DNA from: Betaproteobacteria bacterium
GTDB taxonomy: Bacteria; Pseudomonadota; Gammaproteobacteria; Burkholderiales; Burkholderiaceae
Reading direction: 5' to 3'
NCBI GenBank assembly: GCA_015654605.1
Contig: JAATGO010000435.1
Location: 1 to 5,525 of the forward strand
DNA length: 5,525 nt
The notes under the pieces are model-generated. The model saw only the letters and a list, made by a program, of their open reading frames with translations, did not search any database and had not been told where the DNA came from. The position numbers were made by a program, and so were the translations under genes. Below are positions 1 through 5,232 of the stretch, piece after piece. Every line of letters begins with the position of its first letter. The stretch's first letter is position 1.

Positions 1-96
1 AGCACATCAACCTGACCGGCGATTACCTCTGGCGCAGTACTGCAAAGATTGGCGGGGGCAAGTTTAGGGCCATTGCGACCGGGGCAAACGGCTTAA
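1..96 (+). pseudogene. tnpA: 3' end of Tn3-family transposase tnpA, frameshifted near its C-terminus
   Basis: Reading from position 3 (positions 1-2 finish a preceding codon) gives HINLTGDYLW, then RSTAKIGGGKFR. This is the characteristic C-terminal tail of Tn3-family DDE transposases, which bind the 38-bp ends and catalyse replicative transposition. The family tail normally continues as RPLRP plus a few residues and stops. Here the run of three G at 67-69 has one base too many. Removing one G restores RPLRPGQTA followed by TAA at 94-96, inside the terminal repeat. As written, the frame instead runs through the repeat to a TGA at 204-206, adding about 36 unrelated residues and overlapping the antisense 3' end of gor. 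Whether this is a real inactivating mutation or a base-calling error cannot be decided here. Such a late shift might also leave some activity. Most of the gene lies off the left edge. Confidence 0.85.
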
Positions 97-129
97 CGTG
101 CTTTATTTTCCGAATTCTGAGGCGCCCCC
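92..129 (-). repeat. 38-bp terminal inverted repeat of a Tn3-family (Tn21-type) transposon
   Basis: Read inward from the outer end (- strand, 129 to 92), the repeat starts GGGGGCGCCTCAG, has a GAATTC core where Tn21-type ends usually have an A-rich core, then continues GGAAAATAAAGCACG and ends TTAAG. Length (38 bp), the GGGG start and the GGAAAATAAAGCACG block match the Tn21/Tn5393 type of end from memory. It is the transposase binding and cleavage site. The restored tnpA stop codon (94-96) lies within its inner edge. Confidence 0.88.
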
Positions 130-192
130 AGGAAGGTTTCGCCGTTGGCTATGGCTCCGAACTGATCAATCCCATTTGTAGGAAATGCCTTC

Positions 193-1551
193 TCATCGCT
201 TGGTGACGGGTGTTCGCATCGTGACAAATTCCTCTGCCAAAGTCGGATGGATACCAATCGTACGATCAAAAACAGCCTTCGTTGCACCAGCCATCATTGC
301 CACGGCGAATCCTTGCACGATTTCACCCGAATCCGGCCCCACCATATGCAGCCCAACAACACGATCACTCTGCTCTTCAACAATAAGCTTCATGAGTACT
401 CTTTCACTACTACCACTTAGCGTATGGCGTAATGGTTTGAAATCACTCATGAAAACGCTGATGTGCTCATAGGTTGCGCGCGCTTGTTCTTCGCTCATCC
501 CAACCGCAGCAACATTGGGATGTGTAAAGACCGCCGTCGGCACGAGAGCATAATCCATCTTCTTGGTACCATCTCCAAACAGTTGATCTACCAGTGTCAT
601 TGCCTCTGCCAAGGCCACCGGCGTCAACTGAATTCTCCCGATAACATCCCCAATAGCAAATACTGACGGCACCGATGTCCGATATTGTGTGTCAACCGTG
701 ATAGCGCCATTCGCATCACATTGCACCCCGACCTCTTCCAATCCCAGTCCTTGTATATTAGGAATACGACCCGTTGCTGAAAGAATGGTATCGACAACAC
801 AAACGGTACCATCCTTGAATCTGACATTCAGTCCCGCATCGGTTTTATCAATGCTCGCAACTTCTGTCTTTACACGCAGATCCAAACCAGTCTTACACAT
901 TTCTGTAGAGACAAAATATCGAATATCGTCATCAAAACCACGAAGAATCTGTTCTCCCCGATATGCTTGAATAACCTTGGCACCTAATCCGTTAAAAATC
1001 GAAGCGAATTCGCTCGCAATGTAGCCTCCACCTATCACCAGCAATCGTTGTGGGAAAGGCTCAAGATCAAACATTTGATCTGAGCTAATCATGTGTTCAT
1101 GCCCAGGTACGGGCACCAAGTTAGAACGAGCTCCTGTCGCAATCAGAATATATCGTGCACTAAAGACTTCTCCATTAATAGCAACGGCATGTGGCGCTGT
1201 CAGCTTTGCCTTGCCCAACATGATGCGAACACCAGATTGTTCTAGCAATTGTTGATAAACTCCGTTGAGCCGCGTAATTTCGATGGCACGATTGTGTTTA
1301 AGCTTCAGCCAGTCAAAATGACTGCTACCAATTCCCCAGCCGAATCCCCGTGCTTCTTCGAAAGCTTCTGCATAATGTGCCGCATAACTGTATAGCTTCT
1401 TGGGAATACACCCCAGATTGACACAAGTACCTCCCAGTGCACTAGCTTCAGCGATAGCAACCCGTGCCCCACGTTGAGCGGCCATACGTGCTGCACGTAC
1501 CCCACCGCTCCCGGCACCAATGACGAACAGATCGAAGTCAGCATCACTCAT
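193..1551 (-). CDS. gor: Glutathione-disulfide reductase (NADPH)
   Basis: A cytosolic flavoenzyme that reduces GSSG to two GSH with NADPH. The protein is 452 residues, the usual bacterial length. Visible motifs in order: the FAD-binding Rossmann loop GAGSGG (12-17); the redox disulfide GGTCVNLGCIPKK with Cys43 and Cys48; the NADPH-binding loop GGGYIASEFA (174-183); Arg198 and Arg204, at the positions known in E. coli Gor to select NADPH over NADH; the second FAD motif FAIGD (298-302); and the C-terminal catalytic HPTLAEE with His435 and Glu440. The NADPH-type arginines and the NLGCIPKK sequence separate it from dihydrolipoamide dehydrogenase and mercuric reductase. The start ATG overlaps the stop of the upstream GST by four bases (ATGA, 1548-1551), so the two are probably translationally coupled; only a weak AGGTG-like ribosome site precedes it. 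The gene is complete and ends 63 bp from the transposon repeat, converging on it. Confidence 0.96.
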   Translation of the reverse strand: MSDADFDLFVIGAGSGGVRAARMAAQRGARVAIAEASALGGTCVNLGCIPKKLYSYAAHYAEAFEEARGFGWGIGSSHFDWLKLKHNRAIEITRLNGVYQQLLEQSGVRIMLGKAKLTAPHAVAINGEVFSARYILIATGARSNLVPVPGHEHMISSDQMFDLEPFPQRLLVIGGGYIASEFASIFNGLGAKVIQAYRGEQILRGFDDDIRYFVSTEMCKTGLDLRVKTEVASIDKTDAGLNVRFKDGTVCVVDTILSATGRIPNIQGLGLEEVGVQCDANGAITVDTQYRTSVPSVFAIGDVIGRIQLTPVALAEAMTLVDQLFGDGTKKMDYALVPTAVFTHPNVAAVGMSEEQARATYEHISVFMSDFKPLRHTLSGSSERVLMKLIVEEQSDRVVGLHMVGPDSGEIVQGFAVAMMAGATKAVFDRTIGIHPTLAEEFVTMRTPVTKR

Positions 1552-2177
1552 CGTAGTGGCACCTGCATACCACGCATGACACCAGGACGACGTGACATGC
1601 GTTCATACCAGTCTTTTACTGATGGATAGTCTTGTAAATCAACACCATGTCGCTCGTGTCGCCAAGCCCATCCATAAATGGCAAAATCGGCGATCGACAC
1701 GTTCTCTCCTGCGAAATAAACAGAGTCCACCAAATGATGCTCCATCACGGTATACAAACGTTTGGTTTCCGTTTGAAACCGTTGTAGGCCATAAGCACGG
1801 TCAACTCCTTCCGGCAAGCCGATAAAATGATGTACCTGTCCAGGGATTGGGCCAAATCCACCAACCTGAAACATAAGCCATTGCAGCACATGCATTCGCT
1901 GATCCAAAGCCGTCGGCCAGAATAAACCTGACTTTTCACCCAGATACACCAGAATTGCACCAGATTCGAAGATGGATAAAGACTTACCGCCAGGACCATC
2001 GTCGTCAATAATGGCGGGGATCTTATTGTTGGGACTAATGGCAAGGAAGTCTGCTGCATACTGCTCTCCTTTGGTAATATCAACGATATGTACCTGATAA
2101 GGCAGTGCCATTTCTTCTAGCGCGATAGATATCTTGCGCCCATTTGGAGTATCAAATGCGTACAAATGAATTGTCAT
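1548..2177 (-). CDS. Glutathione S-transferase, Nu-class / YfcG-like (probable disulfide reductase)
   Basis: A 209-residue soluble GST. The N-terminal thioredoxin fold starts with TPNGRK (10-15), the signature of the Ure2p/Nu-class group (E. coli YfcG and YghU), where Thr and Asn near glutathione replace the catalytic Tyr, Ser or Cys of other classes. Glutathione-binding elements follow: NNKIPA with the cis-proline Pro54, and ESGA with Glu71 and Ser72. The helical C-terminal domain contains MFQVGGFGPIPGQ (102-114), typical of this group, and the N-capping box SIADF (161-165). Known relatives show strong GSH-dependent disulfide-bond reductase activity and little classical transferase activity, so a role in reducing mixed disulfides is likely. 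This fits the four-base overlap with gor, whose product would recycle the GSSG formed. The start ATG has no strong Shine-Dalgarno sequence. The substrate is not visible from sequence, and a role in reductive or eliminative conjugate breakdown is an alternative. Confidence 0.9.
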   Translation of the reverse strand: MTIHLYAFDTPNGRKISIALEEMALPYQVHIVDITKGEQYAADFLAISPNNKIPAIIDDDGPGGKSLSIFESGAILVYLGEKSGLFWPTALDQRMHVLQWLMFQVGGFGPIPGQVHHFIGLPEGVDRAYGLQRFQTETKRLYTVMEHHLVDSVYFAGENVSIADFAIYGWAWRHERHGVDLQDYPSVKDWYERMSRRPGVMRGMQVPLR

Positions 2178-2235
2178 GTCAAATTCGCTTATGGATTGAT
2201 GAATTGATCTACTAACTGGTAAGCACGATGGAGTA

Positions 2236-2252
2236 CGATGAGTAACTCATCG
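2236..2252. promoter_or_regulatory. Perfect 17-bp palindrome upstream of gst, possible operator
   Basis: The sequence CGATGAGT-A-ACTCATCG has eight-base perfect arms around a single central base, about 60-75 bp upstream of the gst start codon. On the + strand the left arm is also partly repeated just beside it (ACGATGGAGT at 2225-2234, then ACGATGAGTA at 2235-2244). This geometry suits a dimeric transcription factor controlling gst-gor. No particular regulator is recognised and no regulator gene lies in the window. Confidence 0.4.
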
Positions 2253-2311
2253 GATTCACACAATAGCATAATTAATTCCATCACCTGATCGAGTCTATCG
2301 TTACATGCTAT

Positions 2312-2342
2312 CGTTGGTTCATTTTCGGAAAATTAACCAACG
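2312..2342 (-). terminator. Hairpin just downstream of metC, possible terminator or 3'-end stabiliser
   Basis: An inverted repeat of CGTTGGTT and AACCAACG (8 bp), one mismatched pair (2320 with 2334), then ATTTT and AAAAT (5 bp) closing on a three-base loop. It begins about 20 bases after the metC stop codon in the direction of transcription, which is where a transcript end would be expected. No T-tract follows on either strand, so it is not a canonical intrinsic terminator; it may instead protect the mRNA 3' end or be a bidirectional or protein-binding structure. Confidence 0.45.
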
Positions 2343-2362
2343 GCAAATATTTGATCAATTAA

Positions 2363-3550
2363 TCAGATACTCACCAAGCGCGCTAAACCTGCAGCCATAT
2401 CTTCTTGAAGATCCTCAACATCTTCTAATCCGACATGAATGCGGAAATATTGATCGTCATTTGTTCGACCATGAGCATTTCTCGATGAGAAGGGATCGAT
2501 AGGAATCAATAAACTTTCAAAACCACCCCAGCTAGCTCCCATACCATAATATTTCAGGTTATCGAGCATGGCGGCCAGCTGTGTCTCGGCATGGGGCGCA
2601 ACTGTAAAAGCAAATAATCCAGAAGCTCCTGTAAAATCTCGTTGCCAATATGCATGCCCCATTGTACCTTCCAGAGCTGGATGCAATACTTGACGTACTG
2701 CATCATGTTGCGCTAGCCATTTGGCCATCGCTAGACCGCTTTGATAATGTTGTCGCATCCGCACACCAAGCGTGCGCAACCCGCGCATAGCCATGGCGAT
2801 ATCGTCAGGCCCAGCACAAATACCAAATCGCTCAACGTATTCTGCAACACGCGTCACAATATCAGGAGTCTTGACGGCAATAGTTCCCAGCATAAGATCT
2901 GAATGCCCTCCAATATACTTAGTGGCAGCCTGAATCGAAATATCTACCCCAAAATCCAGAGGTTTGAAGAAATAACCACCGCTCCAGGTATTGTCAATTG
3001 CTGTCGCAATCCCTACCTGGCGAGCAACGGCAACAATCGCTGGCACATCTTGTACTTCGAATGTTTGCGACCCAGGGGACTCCATCCAAATCAATGCGGT
3101 TTCTGGCTCAATCAATGTGGCGATATCTCTCCCTATGTCCGGCTTAAAAAAACTGACTCGCACATTTAATTCTGACAATATTGAGGCTGCAAATTTGCGT
3201 ACAGGCGCATAACAAGTATCTGCGATCAGAAAATGTGCTCCAGGTTTGGCAAACGCCATCAATGTCACTGCGATGGCAGAAAGCCCTGATGGCGCAAGAA
3301 AAACGCGTTCCGCATGCTCTAGGTCACATATGGCATCCTGAAAAGTGTGAGCAGTAGGTGTACCACGCCGTCCATAACGCACCTTCGCAGTTCCTCGGGC
3401 ACGCAGCGCCGCAAGTGTCGGAAATAGAATAGTCGATGCATGATACACCGGTGGGTTGACAGCACCATTGTGACTTGCCGGATCATACCGGGTATGTGCC
3501 ATCAATGTGTCATCTGCAGGTTCTCTAGTCGCTTGGTTCTCAGTAGACAT
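2363..3550 (-). CDS. metC: Cystathionine beta-lyase (cysteine-S-conjugate beta-lyase)
   Basis: A PLP-dependent enzyme of the Cys/Met-metabolism family that cleaves L-cystathionine to homocysteine, pyruvate and ammonia; relatives also act on cystine and cysteine, releasing thiocysteine or sulfide. From the chosen start the protein is 395 residues, the same length as E. coli MetC. Residues visible (395 numbering): YGRRGTPT with Tyr59 and Arg61 for the PLP phosphate; SGLSAI (88-93); Tyr114 in DTCYAP, which stacks on PLP; Asp186 in IDNTW; the Schiff-base Lys211 in AATKYIGGHSD; and late SWGGFESL and FRIHVGLED motifs holding the carboxylate-binding arginine. SWGGFESL is the MetC form and argues against gamma-synthase or gamma-lyase. 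An ATG seven codons upstream (3569-3571) would overlap the rhodanese stop. The ATG at 3548-3550 is preferred because AGAGGAA (3557-3563) sits at good spacing before it and the length then matches the family. Confidence 0.93.
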   Translation of the reverse strand: MSTENQATREPADDTLMAHTRYDPASHNGAVNPPVYHASTILFPTLAALRARGTAKVRYGRRGTPTAHTFQDAICDLEHAERVFLAPSGLSAIAVTLMAFAKPGAHFLIADTCYAPVRKFAASILSELNVRVSFFKPDIGRDIATLIEPETALIWMESPGSQTFEVQDVPAIVAVARQVGIATAIDNTWSGGYFFKPLDFGVDISIQAATKYIGGHSDLMLGTIAVKTPDIVTRVAEYVERFGICAGPDDIAMAMRGLRTLGVRMRQHYQSGLAMAKWLAQHDAVRQVLHPALEGTMGHAYWQRDFTGASGLFAFTVAPHAETQLAAMLDNLKYYGMGASWGGFESLLIPIDPFSSRNAHGRTNDDQYFRIHVGLEDVEDLQEDMAAGLARLVSI

Positions 3551-3556
3551 TTTCAT

Positions 3557-3563
3557 TTCCTCT
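3557..3563 (-). promoter_or_regulatory. Ribosome binding site deciding the metC start
   Basis: AGAGGAA on the - strand lies six bases before the ATG at 3548-3550. The earlier in-frame ATG at 3569-3571 has no purine-rich site before it, and this motif would then fall inside its coding sequence. The rhodanese gene ends at 3568, just upstream, so metC is probably translated from the same mRNA. Confidence 0.65.
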
Positions 3564-3567
3564 TGAT

Positions 3568-5178
3568 TCATTTGATGGAAAAGTCACAAGCATCATCTGC
3601 ACTCACTTCTGATAGTAGGCTGTGTTCCCATGCAAGATAAGCATTGGCAGCATCATCATTGCCAAGATGGCGATCATGATTCCAGTATAAAAAATCAATA
3701 CGTTCACTCGATGGAATCGCTAATGTAGTTGTATCAACCGGCATGTTACTTTCCAGCCATGCAGTGATTCCTCCCCTGAGTACAGCACAAGGCATACCGA
3801 AATCAACAGTACAATCAAACGCAGCAAGTGCAGCATCCTGCCCATCTTGGCCGACAAATATCAAATTATGGCTTGGATGAATATGCGATAGCGTCTCACG
3901 CAATGTCACTCGTGAGCACCAACGGGATGTGGGAATACGGCGCTCCTGAAAGAGCGCACTGGAACCGACATCAATGATGACCAAGTTGTCGTTACCAATC
4001 GATGCCGCCAGTGTTGAGACATCCACCCACGTAATGGAATCCATTATGAATGCAGGAATCTCTGTCTTCGACAAACCTTCTACCATTGATGGTGCCCCAT
4101 CGCTCATATCAAGAATACGGGTATCCCAGCCTTGTTGCATCAGCCAATGTGCCGAGGTTGTTGCACGGACGAGATTCCCCTCATCTACCAGGATAATCAG
4201 CGCATTGCGTACAGCGCACCACTCATCAAGCGCATGTACAAGTTGTCCGCCATGGGCATGTACTGCACCTGAGATATGGCCTGCCTGATATTCTTCCAAA
4301 GTCCGAACATCAAGCAGATAACAGGTTCTCAACGGATCCTTCATCAGTGATTCCAGCTCGCTGAAACTCACTCGTACGATACCATAGCGTCGCTGCATCT
4401 GAGCCACACGTTCCTGACTCCAGCGTAAACCAGCTTCCGACACTTCTGAGAAACGCTTCTTATCGCCAACAGTGAAGGTATAGCCAGCCATCCTCCATCC
4501 CATAGTACCATCCTTGAGTGCAGAAACTGGATTCGCAACACCAGCATTAATCAAGGTTTGTGCTCCAATGAGCGATCGAGTACGTCCCGCACAATGGATG
4601 ACAACCGGTATCGTTTCATCCGGCACCAGATCATGAAACCGATAGATCAATTCACCATTAGGAACCGAAATAGATCCAGGAATGGACATGTGTTCATGCT
4701 CAGCGTAGGTACGACCATCAAGGATAATGACTGGCTCGCCATTGGTTTGCATCGTTGCCAATGCTTCTGGTGTGATATGCGGTGTCCCCATGGTATGTTC
4801 CACCGTCTCGGCAAAACCTTTTGTAATGACATTGACGCCAGCAAATGATTTGCGCCCAGACTTTACCCAAGCATCCATGCCACCCGCCAATACTGCAATA
4901 TTTTTATATCCCATCGTCATCAGATGACGTGCCGCTTGTCTGGATGTATCATCATCTGGACCAACCAGAACAATTTTCGTATTGCGATTGGGTATGCGTG
5001 CTGGTATAAGCAATTCCATTTTACTGTAAGGAATCGATACTGCAGCTAGGATATGTTCTTCTCCATACAATCCTGCTTCTCTAATATCAATCAATGCATA
5101 TTCAGTTTTATTTGAGATAATGTGCGCCAATGCTCCTGCATCAATGGCGATAACTTTATTTACATGGCTATTTTTCAC
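3568..5178 (-). CDS. Four-domain rhodanese-related sulfurtransferase with one active cysteine
   Basis: A 536-residue cytosolic protein built of four rhodanese-like domains, roughly residues 10-115, 134-235, 268-362 and 382-480. Each opens with the family strand-Asp motif (LIDIR at Asp31, ILDGR at Asp154, LLDVR at Asp290, IIDVG at Asp403). Three keep the closing Gly-x-x-x-W-type turn (GGMDAW, GTMGW, GGITAW). Only domain 2 has an active-site loop, CAGRTRS with Cys196, the six-residue loop of sulfur-handling rhodaneses. At the equivalent position domain 1 has Gly73, domain 3 Asp332 and domain 4 Gly443. A C-terminal tail (about 490-536) contains FLYWNHDRH and AYLAWE, which looks conserved but has no recognised function. 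No signal peptide or membrane segment is seen. The start is a GTG with a GGGGA ribosome site seven bases before it. It lies between a thiol dioxygenase-like gene (54 bp upstream) and metC, suggesting it carries or transfers sulfane sulfur made during thiol breakdown; donor and acceptor are unknown. Confidence 0.9.
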   Translation of the reverse strand: MKNSHVNKVIAIDAGALAHIISNKTEYALIDIREAGLYGEEHILAAVSIPYSKMELLIPARIPNRNTKIVLVGPDDDTSRQAARHLMTMGYKNIAVLAGGMDAWVKSGRKSFAGVNVITKGFAETVEHTMGTPHITPEALATMQTNGEPVIILDGRTYAEHEHMSIPGSISVPNGELIYRFHDLVPDETIPVVIHCAGRTRSLIGAQTLINAGVANPVSALKDGTMGWRMAGYTFTVGDKKRFSEVSEAGLRWSQERVAQMQRRYGIVRVSFSELESLMKDPLRTCYLLDVRTLEEYQAGHISGAVHAHGGQLVHALDEWCAVRNALIILVDEGNLVRATTSAHWLMQQGWDTRILDMSDGAPSMVEGLSKTEIPAFIMDSITWVDVSTLAASIGNDNLVIIDVGSSALFQERRIPTSRWCSRVTLRETLSHIHPSHNLIFVGQDGQDAALAAFDCTVDFGMPCAVLRGGITAWLESNMPVDTTTLAIPSSERIDFLYWNHDRHLGNDDAANAYLAWEHSLLSEVSADDACDFSIK

Positions 5179-5232
5179 TACGATTTCCCCAGCAATTGCT
5201 TCGTTGGATCGGTTTGAATACCGAATTGAAAG

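Larger units (their letters stand above)
1..129 (+). mobile_element. End of a Tn3-family (Tn21-subgroup-like) transposon, tnpA side
   Basis: The left edge of the window holds the terminal part of a Tn3-family transposon: the last codons of a transposase read on the + strand, running directly into a 38-bp terminal inverted repeat that ends in a run of C at 125-129. Having tnpA stop inside or at the inner edge of the terminal repeat is the standard arrangement in the Tn21 subgroup. The rest of the element lies outside the window, so resolvase, cargo genes and the other end cannot be seen. This stretch looks richer in G+C than the - strand genes next to it, which fits an acquired element. The five bases just outside, AGGAA at 130-134, would be one copy of a 5-bp target duplication if the element is intact; the second copy would lie beyond the other end. 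Confidence 0.85.
2178..2362 (-). other. Intergenic region between metC and the gst-gor pair
   Basis: This 185-bp, AT-rich gap is the only sizeable break among the - strand genes and is the natural place for a metC 3' end and a gst-gor promoter. It contains a 31-bp imperfect hairpin (2312-2342), two direct copies of CTATCGTT (2295-2302 and 2308-2315), and a 17-bp palindrome (2236-2252) next to a short tandem duplication. No convincing paired -35/-10 promoter is seen on the - strand; TATGCT near 2267-2272 could be a -10 box but lacks a clear partner. No coding potential is evident. Confidence 0.5.

Noticed and set aside
180..184. A second AGGAA, 50 bp from the AGGAA next to the transposon end, as a paired target duplication
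   Set aside because: Both copies lie on the same outer side of the one visible end. A true duplication needs its partner beyond the opposite end, so this is most likely chance.
93..287. Small - strand frame spanning the transposon end and the gor 3' end
   Set aside because: It crosses the terminal repeat and overlaps gor out of frame, with no recognisable motif, so it is a chance frame.
185..1825. Several short open frames on the + strand and in other frames within gor and gst
   Set aside because: They lie entirely within well-supported genes on the other strand or frame, show no family motifs and lack ribosome sites, so they are overlapping noise.
3569..3571. First ATG of the metC frame as the start, giving a four-base overlap with the rhodanese gene
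   Set aside because: It has no ribosome site, while AGAGGAA is well placed for the ATG at 3548-3550, and that start gives the 395-residue family length. It remains a possible alternative.
5179..5232. Short inverted repeat CGGT/ACCG between the dioxygenase-like and rhodanese genes as a terminator
   Set aside because: The stem is only four pairs, has no T-run after it, and lies within a likely operon.
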